From Cladopsammia gracilis (taxonomy: Eukaryota; Cnidaria; Anthozoa; Scleractinia; Dendrophylliidae), in the NCBI GenBank assembly GCA_022457155.1, contig JAJGOT010000471.1, positions 468,001 through 532,000 on the forward strand: a stretch of 64,000 bases of DNA, given 5' to 3'. The notes beneath the pieces are model-generated. The model was not told the DNA's origin, did not search any database, and worked only from the letters and a program-made list of their open reading frames with translations. Shown piece after piece: positions 45,093 through 55,664 of this stretch. Position numbers and translations under genes: made by a program. The first letter of the stretch is position 1; every line of letters starts with the position of its first letter.

Positions 45093-45329
45093 CGGACAAT
45101 TTAATTTTTGTGGGGGAGGGGGTGAGCAATTACCAAAAAAAAAATTCCTGCAGAAGAAATTTAAGAGAAAAAAATAGTGCACAAGAAAGCACGTGAAAAA
45201 AAAATTCAAGCATTTTGGTAAAAAAAAATTTTGCAAATAGTGATGCTGAAAAAAAAAATCACTCAGAAGAAATTGCCCCAACAAACCCCCCCCCCCCCTC
45301 CCTCCCCTTCCGACAAAAATTAAATGGTC
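45093..45329. mobile_element. MITE related to the GGACCATTAG family
   Basis: Inverted ends built on GGACAATTTAATTTTTGT and its inverse, each next to G or C runs, enclose A-rich interior segments such as the one containing cctgcag. Nested in foldback element 2. Followed directly by an ATC-rich run (45330-45345). Confidence 0.7.
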
Positions 45330-45533
45330 ATCATCATCATCAATCTTTATTTATACACGAAATCGTATCATAATTACATGGTCTTCCTAGGAGTCGTGTG
45401 AATTTACACTAGAGTACATCCCTAAATGAACGTCATAACGCATCGCCTGACTTCTAGTTTGTAGCCATCTTGAATTTCAGTTTTATCGCGAGCGGACAGC
45501 TTTACTTACGGCCCTCGTAACAGCTGCTTTCAA

Positions 45534-45793
45534 GATTCCTATTTTAGAGATTCCCTATTTTAGAGATTCCCTATTTTAGAGATTCCCCATTTTAGAGATT
45601 CCCCATTTTAGAGATTCCCCATTTTAGAGATTCCCTATTTTAGAGATTCCCCATTTTAGAGATTCCCCATTTTAGAGATTCCCTATTTTAGAGATTCCCC
45701 GTTCCCCGTTCCCCGTTCCCCGTTCCCCGTTCCCCGTTCCCCGTTCCCCGTTCCCCGTTCCCCAATTCCCCGTTCCCTATTTTAGAACTAGCC
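45534..45793 (-). repeat. 16-bp tandem array, right terminus of foldback 2
   Basis: About ten copies of TATTTTAGAGATTCCC followed by about ten GTTCCCC copies and the outer end. It is preceded by GTAGCCATCTTGAATTTCAG, which also precedes the right array of foldback 1 at 41397. Confidence 0.95.
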
Positions 45794-46026
45794 ATCCGTT
45801 TGAAGGCCAACTCCACTAGTCTACCGGTGGATAAAGCAATGATGTTTTTAACACTCGCGGCTGTCGCGCGGGGACGAGCAATTTGTTATCAATTTCTCTC
45901 TTTAAAAGAACAACTGAATAATCAAAAGTTCAGAGCTTGTCGGCTTTTGCAGAATTTGGTCTGTAGAAACATCATTTTCCTTCTCAATATATACTGTACG
46001 TATATGAATGCCGCGAGCTATTTATT
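45794..46026 (+). repeat. Continuation of the array unit after foldback 2
   Basis: Carries the GAAGGCCAACTCCACTAG block and the TGTCGGCTTTTGCAGAAT block and stops inside the phrase GAGCTATTTATT. The phrase continues at 56877 with ATCACATTAAAATACC, as in the intact copy at 58318. Confidence 0.85.
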
Positions 46027-47579
46027 TAAGTATGGCCAGTTTCGCCTAAGCAGTGAGGCCAATCATTATTATCACTGCACGATGCAATGCATCAAGTGCA
46101 GGCATCCATTTTTTTCATCCTGGATTGCTGCAAGTGGAAGGTGCTGATGACATGGATGAAATCCAAAAATAGACTATCTGAAAAAAATTTTTGGATCCTA
46201 GACACTTTTAAAAGGACATTTTTGTTTGCAGTTTGCTTTCTGATTTATGTACTGAACAGTTTTTCGCAGATAACTGCAGTGTCAGTTTCTGGTGAAAAAT
46301 AATGTATTTTTTTGTTTATATTAGAAATTAACCTTAACAGGATTTAAGTTTGAAAAAGACAATGTTCATTTGATGTTAGATATCTTTGAAGCCGTTACAG
46401 TACAAGTATCACAACCAATTACTTCTGGAAGTATCACAAGAAGCGATGTGGTACGATTGGGTTCTACTTAATAAGCAATTTTAGGCGGTTGAGCGAAAAA
46501 GCGTCATTACCTTTGTTTTTGTTTGATCGGCGATACTTTTCTTTCTAAAGATATCAGTTGCACAAAATTTCGACCGATTTATGGGAAGGTTGAAGACCAG
46601 CAAGACCGTAGGATTTCGGTAGCTTAGAATGAAGCCGGGCATGCCGTGTTTTGTTTAAATTTCTTATAGAGGCAAGATAAAAATGGTTTAATTTGTAAGT
46701 TTGAAATCGCTTTTCTTAAAGCCAATAAATGTTGTTTTATTTGACGCGTACAATTCTTAGGGACTTAATCGCGCGAATATAGTATTTGCCTGCATTTGCA
46801 ACTGCACTGGGTAAAACTGAACAAAACCTAATAAAATTCAGGCGGCGCCTAATGGTCAGTGAGCTGGAACCTGAAGTGCTCTGGCTTTGAGTCATACCCA
46901 AGGCAAATAATAATTTCATTGTGCTCTTGAGGTGTACGCCTCACTTGGTTTGGCTGGGAAAATAAAAAGGAAAATTCGAATGACGACTGATTTTTTGGTG
47001 ATTTCACGCCTTGAAAACACCCTGTGAACTGAAGAATAAACTCTGGCCTGGAGAGCCAAATGGATCATATGCGTATCAGTTGTCTTATCTGGGTTCGATC
47101 CGTAGTGTCTGAAGTCCAGTCCGAAGGCCTGTTCAATTTTTCCAGTGGCCACGAAAAAGAAACTAAACCACTCTCATTCTGAACGTAGCGTAATACAGAG
47201 AGCAGAGTGTTGCTTCTGGTAAATATGCCTACCGATGAGAAGTGGGCCACCGCTGAGAGGCTAGACTTGGCGGAAATGATCGAGGCCTCTGTGGTTTGAA
47301 CTCGGGAGACGACAGCACCATGACGATTCAAAGCGAGTTGTCAAGCGGCAAAAAGTTTACGACATATCAACCAACTGAGCGCCGCTTTCACGCTAACCGA
47401 TATACTCGTTCATAAACTCAGTTGTAAAAATGAAAAAAAAAAAAAAAGAAAAAAAAATCCCTTACGCCGATTCTCGTTACGCTGTTACGCCGTTACTCGT
47501 TACGCCATTACTCCGATTACTAACACCCATTCTTGATAAACGCGTGGGTTCCCTATGCCTCAGTTGCATTGCCTAGTTA
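46027..47579. other. Left part of the 10.9-kb insertion, no recognised gene
   Basis: Contains several short open frames and a segment (about 46860-47400) with gene-like composition but no recognisable domain. A short A-rich tract is at 47427-47457. It could be a diverged repeat. Confidence 0.35.
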
Positions 47580-48049
47580 CTATTGATCCCAGACGTCCTT
47601 TCAAATGGCTTGAATTTTGCGTCGCTTCACGGACCGTTGGTTTCAAAAAAACTAATCACGTGACTCAAAATTTGAGCTCGCGCGGCCGCAAAAATGAAAC
47701 CCGCAGCAACGAAAAGTTAGACCGGCGGCAAACGAAAAGCTGCTCCAGTTGTTTACATTTTAGTTGTTTACATTTTAGTGGCTTAGTTTTGGACACTGAC
47801 ATTCTTGCTTGACTACGAAAGCAGATTCCAAGATCCTAGAAATTATCTGTGACTAAAATGTAAACAACTGGAGCAGTTTTTCGTTAGCCGCCAGTCTAAG
47901 TTTTCGTTGCCGCCGGTTTCATTCTGGCGGCCGCGCGAGCATAAATTTTGAGTCACGTGATTAGTATTTTTGAAACTGCAGAGTGAAATCAACGGTCCGT
48001 GAAGCGACGCAAAATTCAAGCCATTTGAAAGGACGTCTGGGATCAACAG
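47580..48049. mobile_element. TA-flanked palindromic MITE, 470 bp
   Basis: Arms of about 200 bp beginning CTATTGATCCCAGACGTCC are mirrored on the right by a diverged inverse ending GGGATCAACAG. They run through CGTCGCTTCACGGACCGTTG, ATCACGTGACTCAAAATTT and CAACTGGAGCAG. TA at 47578-47579 and 48050-48051. Confidence 0.85.
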
Positions 48050-49350
48050 TACCGGCTTCACCGGCTTCTATTCGCCGCGCTTCGCCCGCACGCCTCAGCG
48101 TGCTTGTCTCAGGTTTGTTTGTTATTCCATTGTTTCAGATGTGTATATAAGAGTGAATCAGAATTCATTCTCTCTTTCTCTCTCGCAGAACTAATCGAGT
48201 TTATAACGCATTACATTATATTACCGTGATGTCCGATTCTGAGAGTTTAAACGGTTCAACACGCGGTGAATTTTTTCGCGGTGCACATTTCTTCGGCTAG
48301 CGGAAGGTCGGAAAGGTTAAACGAAACAACGGGCGATTAATCTTCTCGTGGTGTTCAGCCTTAAACTCCGACTGTTCAAGAGGCGAATTCAGGGATTATT
48401 CAGCAGGTCTTTGGCTTGTTTAAATCGTATCTTAACACACGGCTTGAAGGGAAGAGGAAGCAAATCGAAGAACAAGATAGAGAAAGACACGGTCGAATTA
48501 TAAATTCAAAGAAAACCCGAAACAATTCAAGTTTAACGCTCAATTAAATTCTATTTTGATCCAAATTCAGAGTGCTATTAATCCGTCGACTGATATTCCA
48601 GTAATTAACAATCTTATTGCTGAAAGCAAAACCCTTATTCACATGAGGCAAAAGTTCATCAGAATTGACGACAGGAATAAACAAGGCTGGCTAGTAGTCA
48701 ACGAGTACGAGTCAGACGACTTGGCATCGTAGTCCAGTCAATCTATGAGATTTTATAGGGGAAGATCAAACTAATTGCAACAAAATGTTTTTCACTGTTC
48801 TAGTGTTAAGAGTAGCTATATAAACAACATACTGAAAATTCCACAAAATTCGCTTGGTGGAACATGATAAAAATTGGGTTTGAAAATGTATTGGTTGTAC
48901 CACAGGGTACCCACGCCGTACAAAAGCGATAATCAACTAGATATTAGCTATTTTAGGTTTTTGGCATACCTAGTTGGTTTCGTTTCAGTAATGTTAGCAC
49001 AAGAAAACAAGAAAACGTGATGTTTGTTTTAAATGTTTGTTGTTTTAGAGTCTAAAGGGTGTTTTGTGCACCACAGGTATCCCAAAACAGCAAAATCATG
49101 TTTTTATCGTTTTTGTAGGCTTGTAGTGTCTTTTTCATTTGAAAAAGTTAGAGAATAGTGTTTTGTGATCATTTTGAGTTGAAATAATCAAAGTTTCTTT
49201 AAAATCCTATTGATTTATGCCTGGAAACATAAAAAAGCGAATTTTCCAGGACCTCTCGGCCAAGCGAGGAACGCCTGATAGAAATTGTATCGCTTCGCAA
49301 GCTCTACGTTTGCTGTAAGTTCTTCGCTTCATTTTGCATGAAAAAGTTGG

Positions 49351-51063
49351 TTGTTATCCTCGTTTTACTTCTTCAAAGACAATGAATGCAATGAATGCAA
49401 TGAAGAACGAGATTATGGCGATACCCTAAAGATCCTCGAGTACCTGTCTCTGAGAAGCCCGTTTAGCACTAACAAGTCTTTACGAAACATCGCGACCGGA
49501 GTAGTGGCAGAAGAGAGTGTCAACTGTGACAAGGCTAAAGAGGTGGGAGAGAAGATCATCCAGTCTATGCGTGGAAAGAAAGTTGATGAGTTTTCTTTCA
49601 AGAAGAAGAATCAAGCACTGACTCTTGCCTCCAGAACAGCAGTCCCATTCAGCGACGGATATGTACAAATAGACCCGCAACTTCTCTTCCAGAGGCTTAG
49701 CTTTCTGGCCACCAGTGGCCGATACGAGGATCCTCAGGCCCTGTTCAAGTACGAGATGTCAAGCTATCCCAGCGCCTTGTTTGACAATTCTCTTCTTCCT
49801 AGGCAAGCCAACAAGTCTGTGTTAGCTGACGCCATATGGGCTCAAACGGAAAGCAAACAGACGGCACGCCCTGTAGGAGATCTGCACTATGTTGTGGATG
49901 GAGGCGCACTTATCCATCGGGTCATATGGCCGCATGGGGTGACATTTGATGCTGTTTGTGCAATGTACGTTCAGTACGTGCAAGGGCGGTATGGAAATGC
50001 CACGATCGTCTTCGATGGCTATCAAGGTCCATCAACCAAGGGGTGTACACACCAACGGCGAGCTCCTACCAGTGCGCCACCCGTGGTATTCGACTCCGGT
50101 ATGCTCATTTCCCTGAAAAAGAAAGACTTCTTGTCCAACCAAGAAAACAAGCAGAGATTTATTAATCTCCTTGCAGAGAAGCTGAGGATTGCTGGTTGCA
50201 CTGTTTTTCAAGCTCCTGGTGACGCCGACCTCCTCATTGTCCAGACCGCCGTACAAGTAGCACGGACTCATACCACTGTTCTTGTCGGTGACGATACTGA
50301 CCTGCTTGTGCTACTGATTTACCATGGACAGATGGATGCGAGTGATCTTTTCTTTATCCCAGAGCCTAAGCAAAGATCGAAGAACCGCAGGGTGTGGAAC
50401 ATCAAGAAGACAAAGTCTGCATTGGGACTAGGCGTATGCACTCACATATTATTTGGGCATGCGCTTCTTGGTTCTGATACCACATCTCGGATCCATGGAC
50501 TTGGGAAACCAGTAGCCCTGCGCAAGCTCAAGACCGATGAGCATTTTCGTAATCAAGCCAGTGTCTTTGACAAAACAGCTGCAACAACGGATGAGGTGAT
50601 GGCGGCGGGCGAGAGAGCTTTGGTGTCTATGTATAACGGGAAAGCTACAGAATCCCTCGACTCTTTGCGATACTCCCGTTATTGTCTGAAGGTTGCTACA
50701 GGCAATACCTGTGTCCAGCCAGAAAGCCTTCCACCGACTTCTGCTGCTGCGCGCTTTCACAGCCTAAGAGTCTATCATCAGGTGCAGCAATGGAAAGGAA
50801 CTGATCTACCGCCACAAGAATGGGGATGGGAGATGAAGGGTGGAAACCTATCCCCGACACGCACCAACCTGCCTGCTGCCCATGCATCACTGCTGGAGAT
50901 CATTCGCTGCAAATGCAAAACCGACTGCAGTACGCAAAGATGTTCCTGCCGAAAAAATGGCTTGGACTGCTCGGCTGCTTGTGGAGCATGCAAAGGTGTC
51001 AGCTGTGTCAACTCACCACAGCCAGAACTCACAGACAGTGAGGTGGACGGCAATAGAGTGTAG
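49351..51063 (+). CDS. XPG/FEN1-like nuclease with C-terminal cysteine-rich domain (element B)
   Basis: A 1.7-kb open frame without stops (570 codons). It starts at a non-ATG codon; the first in-frame ATG is near 49567, so the 5' part probably lies in a lost or spliced exon like the N-terminal zinc-binding module still seen in element A. Middle part: an IDPQLLFQRL helix and LPRQANKSVLADAIW. The nuclease follows with YVVDGGALIHR, TIVFDGY, APGDADLLIVQTA and LVGDDTDLLVLL. These match, in order, the acidic sites of FEN1/XPG-type PIN-fold nucleases (N-terminal Asp, VFDG, the E/D-x-E/D pair, D-x-D). The C-terminus has IRCKCKTDCSTQRCSCRKNG and ACGACKGVSC, a CxC/tesmin-like zinc-binding pattern. Homologous multi-copy proteins are, from memory, common as uncharacterised predictions in cnidarians and insects. 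Function in transposition is inferred only. Confidence 0.75.
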   Translation: MLSSFYFFKDNECNECNEERDYGDTLKILEYLSLRSPFSTNKSLRNIATGVVAEESVNCDKAKEVGEKIIQSMRGKKVDEFSFKKKNQALTLASRTAVPFSDGYVQIDPQLLFQRLSFLATSGRYEDPQALFKYEMSSYPSALFDNSLLPRQANKSVLADAIWAQTESKQTARPVGDLHYVVDGGALIHRVIWPHGVTFDAVCAMYVQYVQGRYGNATIVFDGYQGPSTKGCTHQRRAPTSAPPVVFDSGMLISLKKKDFLSNQENKQRFINLLAEKLRIAGCTVFQAPGDADLLIVQTAVQVARTHTTVLVGDDTDLLVLLIYHGQMDASDLFFIPEPKQRSKNRRVWNIKKTKSALGLGVCTHILFGHALLGSDTTSRIHGLGKPVALRKLKTDEHFRNQASVFDKTAATTDEVMAAGERALVSMYNGKATESLDSLRYSRYCLKVATGNTCVQPESLPPTSAAARFHSLRVYHQVQQWKGTDLPPQEWGWEMKGGNLSPTRTNLPAAHASLLEIIRCKCKTDCSTQRCSCRKNGLDCSAACGACKGVSCVNSPQPELTDSEVDGNRV

Positions 51064-51268
51064 CGGGAGGCAACCAGCCAGTAGTAATCCTCATACCTAT
51101 TACAAGTATTGTTTTAATAGTAGCTTGTTCAGCATTTTTTGTGTAGTTGGGAAAATTACAGACAGACAAGGAACAGGTCAAAGAAGTTATGATCATTTAC
51201 CCTCGTGATGTAAAACGGTAATTGCTATCACCATGGCATTTGTTCCATAAAGTGAGGATTATTAGTAA

Positions 51269-51565
51269 GGGAAGAGGTCAAAACAACGGTACTTCATAAG
51301 TATCCAGTTTAGGGTCGATTTTTTAGCAAAATGCGATTTTTGACTCCAAATATCTCGGAACATAATCAACGTATTGAGAAGATAAGCCTATCAATGCGCT
51401 CTACACACGCAGAGCAACGTATTTATGCAATAAATTTAAGTACCCCTATTATGTGCTTCGAGAAAATGAACCTCTGAAAAGGGGTGGGGTTGTACAACCC
51501 GCCACCCACCACCTATTTCGACAAGACTGGATACCTATCCAGTACCGTTGTTTTGACCTCTTCCC
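51269..51565. mobile_element. TAA-flanked MITE (Harbinger-like) inside element B
   Basis: Inverted ends GGGAAGAGGTCAAAACAACG and the exact inverse (right) are followed by TATCCAG segments, also inverted. The direct repeat TAA lies at 51266-51268 and 51566-51568. A 3-bp TWA duplication and GGG-starting ends suggest PIF/Harbinger. It lies downstream of the nuclease stop codon and does not disrupt the frame. Confidence 0.85.
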
Positions 51566-52430
51566 TAAAAGGTTGCCTTATTTCTAGAGCTTACCATTCG
51601 ATTCAAAGTCTTAAGAGTGCAGAACTTTGCGAATGAATAATCTCAAATTCAGTCAAACACTTTTCGTTCTACTAGAAAGGAAAGAAAAAAAGAAGAAAAA
51701 CAACAGGAAAAAATGAATATATTTCTCTGGCTTGGGTACCCTGTGGTGGGAATTTCTAAGAAATGCCGTTTTAACGTTACATTTTCGTGGGTTTTCAACA
51801 TATTGTTTGCAAAACACTTAAATAACAGTTTATACCCCCAAACAATCTGTATATTGCGGTAATTTTAATTAATATTGCATATTGTAATTTTTCCAGACTT
51901 GGGCACCCTGTGGTAAATTGATCAAAATCTTTAAGTCGGAATTTCTAGAAGTTCCACCAATGGAATTTTCTGGAATTTTTAGTATGTTACTAAGGTCACC
52001 TCAAACTGTCAATTGTGGGTAAAATAAATTCTGTTGCAATTAGTTCGATCTTGAACCACAGATTGACTGGACTACGGGTCCGGAAGACGAGAAGAAGTCG
52101 ATGAAAGCAAAGGCCAACTCCGATGGAAGACCTAACGAAGATAAGAAGCCGAAATATGCTGCTGATAATCAGTTTTTTTCGTGGCTTGGTGAGTTCTTAC
52201 TCGCGTTCAATGTTTGCGCGTTTACTTTGTGATTTCTCTTAGGATTCTGCTTGTGAGAATCCAACCATCATAATTCTTGTTGCTGTTTTATGTCTGTTTT
52301 ACAGATTGTTTAAGGCGAAAATAATTTACGTTCGTTTGAACGTAGTGAATTAGAACGTAAATGTATTTTCACGTGTTACTAGATGTTAAAGACATTGCGA
52401 GGTTTGCACGCCTCAGCGTGCTTCTATTCT

Positions 52431-52988
52431 TGGTTTTCACGTGACGTCATCAAAATTCTAACTTTGAAACTACGGACTTTGGGAAGGTGTGCGTTAGATA
52501 TTGTTTACAAGCCGCTCCAGCTAGTCTGCACACAAAATTTCATCGGATTCCGTTTTTTTACTTCCGGAGTTACAGCTGAAGTAATTTGTGTCATGCAACA
52601 CAAGTCACGTTTTTTGACGAGTTGAAATTCAACAAAATGTCCTTTCATGTTTCACTCTGTGTATGCCAGCATGTTAAATAAGTTGATATCTTTGCAAATC
52701 AAAGGAAACTAGGCAATATTTCCATTCATAATGTGCCTTTTAGGGCACTCGTAATTTGGCCGCCATGTTGGTGTCCATCTACATGGGCACCAACATGGCG
52801 GCCCCATACATTTACTGTACGATATCGCGCACATTGATTCGCTCATATTTCAGCCGGAAAACCAACAATCCGTCTCAAATTTACCCACATAACACAATTT
52901 TAAGCGTTCTTTGCGATTCCCTGGACCATTTGGTATTTCGAAGTGTATTTACGGAAATATTTTCAGTCACGTGACAGGTGAAAACCAA
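52431..52988. mobile_element. MITE with TGGTTTTCAC termini
   Basis: Ends TGGTTTTCACGTGACGTC and, inverted on the right, GTCACGTGACAGGTGAAAACCA. The interior includes a second palindrome (CCGCCATGTTGGTG / CACCAACATGGCGG at about 52761-52802). It interrupts the DIRS remnant. Target duplication not clear. Confidence 0.75.
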
Positions 52989-55448
52989 TAATTGTTTGTC
53001 TGTTATTCCATTGTTTCAGATGTGTATATAAGAGTGAATCAGAATTCATTCTCCCTCTATAACGCATTACATTCCCGCCCACCCACCCTCACAGTCTGTT
53101 TAGAATCTATTCCAAGTTTCAAGTTTTGCTGCTTCAAATGCTTTCGGTACGGTCATTGGGTAAGAGATTGGCAGATCAGATTGGACCTCTCCCGCCGGCC
53201 ATCATGGCTATTCAGCAGGTTCCTTCTATCCCACCCAGGAAACGCTACATCAGGAACGGCACCAAAGTAATCACCCATCTGATCACTGTTTTGGAACACG
53301 AGCTTTCTGAGGTATGTCTAATATGAGTGCCAGAATCTAAGCACTGCTTTCAATACGGTTTAAGGAAATTTGAAGAGGAACGGAACTTTTTTGAACATAT
53401 TGGTGTGTCAAGTTTTATATTAGATGTCATTAGAGACGGCTATTAGTTACCCTTCTTTGAGGAACCTAGTAAGATTAAGCTCCTTAACAATAAGTCTGCT
53501 AGATTGCACAATGAGTTTGTTAGCAAAACAATAGCGGAATTACGGAAGGCTGGCCGTGTTCGAGGTTAACTCGCCGCCACATTTTGTCAATCATTTATCT
53601 GTTTCTATCCAACCTTTGGTAAAAGAGCTATATACCTGACTTGTGACACCAACATATTATGTTTGATATATATATATATAAAAAAAAAAAACGCACCAAG
53701 TATGAGGATTGGTAAATTGCTCTTAGCTATTTTGAAAAGGACTCTTTTATGTTTACGGTCGATTTAAAGAGCGGTTGCCATCATTTAGAGTTTTGTTAAT
53801 CGACATTAAATTTTTCTAGGGTTTTTCATGGGATCTTGCAATTTAGGAAAACCCCGTTTCTTTGCGTTTTGTGCCGGTTACTTTTCGGTTTATCTACAGT
53901 TCCCATATTTCACTAAGCGTGTACGACCTTTAGTTAAGCATTGGAGAATTCAGGGTATCAACCAAAAATATATTTATATATATCTTCCTAGTGCTGGTTT
54001 TGTAGCAACGATAAGTCATTTTGGAAGCTTGTCAACTTACTGAATGGCTGTGTATATCTTGGAATTCTACGATGCGACGGTTCATATTACCGATCGTAGA
54101 TAGAGTTGTTGTAAATATTTCGATGTCGATAATGTCATTAATTCTAAGTTTCAGGTTTCTGCCAGATCGTTGGCTTCATTTGGCGGAAAGATTATTTCTG
54201 CGTGTGCAGTTGTTGGTATAAACAGCAGAATTATGTCTAGGCATTGTTCCATGTCGGTTCAGTCGCTGTCCAAGATCGGGATTCAATGTTTACTTTAGAA
54301 GAGTATTCTCGAAAAGATATTTACTTTTGGAACCAAAAATTTTGGCTATGCTAATGTTATATACTGTCAATCAATCAATATTTATTTGCCCCAATAATAT
54401 TATTTACAAAGATGATATATTACAGTGTCTTAAAAAGGAGCAGGAGCCCTCAACAAACCTTTCTGGGCTTTACGGGGAGAGCCCCTGTTACGGTTACTGT
54501 TTTAGTGATAAAACTCCAAATCGTTTGGTTTACTCTGATGCTGGTGCGTCCGGGTTCGGGGCGCACATGAGCTTAAATGATGAATATATTCACCACGGTA
54601 TGTGGGAGTATGGCGAAAATTATAGAAGTTCTACATGGAGGGAACTTTATGCTTTTGCGCCACTCTATTGAGTGGTTCTTGTGTTAAATGGTTCACTGAC
54701 ATCCAATCCGCCGCAAGAATTGTTGAAGTCGGCAGTATAAAATGGGTTTACATTGTATTGCTTTCAGATTTTTCTAATTTGCATTACACATAAAATCCAT
54801 CTTGGGAAACAATGGATCCCTCGTACCGAAACAGAAAGAGCTGATTTTGTTAGCCGCTTCATTGATACAGATGACTGGCAGATTTCTAACACATTTTTTG
54901 ATCACCTGGACAGTTTGTGGGTGCCCCATACTATTGATTACTTTGCTAATTATTATAATTTCAGAATTCCATGGTGTGTTGTAGGTTTTGGAATCCGGGT
55001 TGCTCTGGTGTAGATTTTACTTTCGTTGTTCAAAGGCTTCAAGGCGAAAATTGTCTGGTGCTGCCCCTAGTGTATTTAGTAACTAGGGTTCTTCATTATT
55101 TATATTCGCAGTTGGCAGTCGCAACTGTTGTCTCCTTTAGGTCTTTGCTTTGCAGAAATTATAGTGGCTTTGTTGTTGATTATAGACTATTCATAGGAAT
55201 AAAATTTTTGGAACAGGGAAAAATTGAAATTCTCGGTTGGGTTTCCCAAATTTTTTTTTCTAGAAATTATGGCCGAACGGTCTTATTTTCATTAGTTTCT
55301 AATATTTATTTAATCAATATTTCACCAAATACTAAAGATCACAATTTCGCTCAATGTCACCGGCTAATCCTATATTGTTACGCCACCAGTGTTTGTAAGG
55401 CACCGGCTGAGTTGATTTATATGCATTCTGCAGGTTGAAAGGTATGAG

Positions 55449-55610
55449 TGGCACTGGCCTTAAACAATAGTCATTGGGCACTGGCCTATATACTAATTGT
55501 ATGTTTATACTCATTGGGCACTGGCCTATTTGTTTATGAATAGCGCTGGCTTGTATGTCTTTGTATGATTGCCAAAGAATTGTGGTTACGAATGGCACTG
55601 GCCGCTACGT
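55449..55610 (+). repeat. Degenerate GGCACTGGCC repeats
   Basis: Five imperfect copies of a phrase centred on GGCACTGGCC, spaced 20-45 bp, directly after the DIRS remnant. They may belong to its 3' end. Confidence 0.6.
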
Positions 55611-55664
55611 TTGTACGTAGCAGTCTACATGTACGTTAGGCATACGAGAGGAGTTTGTTTTCAT

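Larger units (their letters stand above)
42341..45793. mobile_element. Foldback element 2, 3.45 kb
   Basis: Ends GGCTAGTTCTAAAATAGGG and CCCTATTTTAGAACTAGCC match foldback 1. It is inserted in the array unit, duplicating ATCCGTTGAA (42331-42340). The right copy reads ATCCGTTTGAA (45794-45804), one extra T. Two short open frames at 42698-42931 and 42974-43210 encode 77 and 78 residues without recognised domains. The segment 43300-43660 is shared with foldback 1, and GGTTTCGCAATCGAGACCGG occurs in both (40981 and 44685). It lacks the helicase fragment. A region at about 44695-45050 consists of GAGAC-rich degenerate repeats. Confidence 0.85.
48732..52072 (+). mobile_element. Element B: second copy of the FEN1/PIN-like nuclease element
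   Basis: Same inverted ends as element A: GTCCAGTCAATCT on both sides and ATCAAACTAATTGCAACA at 48765-48782, with the inverse (one mismatch) at 52032-52049. TA flanks at 48730-48731 and 52073-52074. Subterminal motifs ACCACAGGGTACCC at 48899 and the variant ACCACAGGTATCCC at 49070, mirrored at 51734-51747 and 51901-51914, so two per end about 170 bp apart. It is inserted within the DIRS ORF1 codons following YESDDLAS. The gene is on the + strand. A TAA-flanked MITE is nested at 51269-51565. Without it the element is about 3.04 kb. Confidence 0.8.
48113..55440 (+). mobile_element. Decayed DIRS-like retrotransposon, interrupted by element B and a MITE
   Basis: Order on the + strand: ORF1 (gag-like) fragment 48523-48729 (MRQKFIRIDDRNKQGWLVV, then NEYESDDLAS) continuing after element B at 52075-52190 (EDEKKSMKAKA). 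Reverse transcriptase fragments follow at about 53363-53570 (SSFILDVIRDGY, then SARLHNEFVSKTIAELRKA) and 53817-53962 (GKPRFFAF and FTKRVRPLVKHWRIQGI). RNase H is at about 54497-54670 (VYSDAGASGFGAHM, then SSTWREL). The region linking to the tyrosine recombinase is at about 54800-55150 (ERADFVSRFIDTDDW, then IDYFANYYNF). Stops and frameshifts occur throughout. The segment at 48113-48175 recurs at 52993-53055 as a direct repeat of about 60 bp. Exact ends are uncertain. Confidence 0.75.

Noticed and set aside
37417..45793. CRISPR-like array interpretation of the 16-bp repeats
   Set aside because: Units are contiguous without unique spacers, in a eukaryotic genome, and form the inverted ends of transposons.
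52993..53055. Second independent DIRS 5' end
   Set aside because: It repeats the sequence at 48113-48175, but the downstream sequence differs from the first copy soon after; it was kept only as a direct repeat within the DIRS region.
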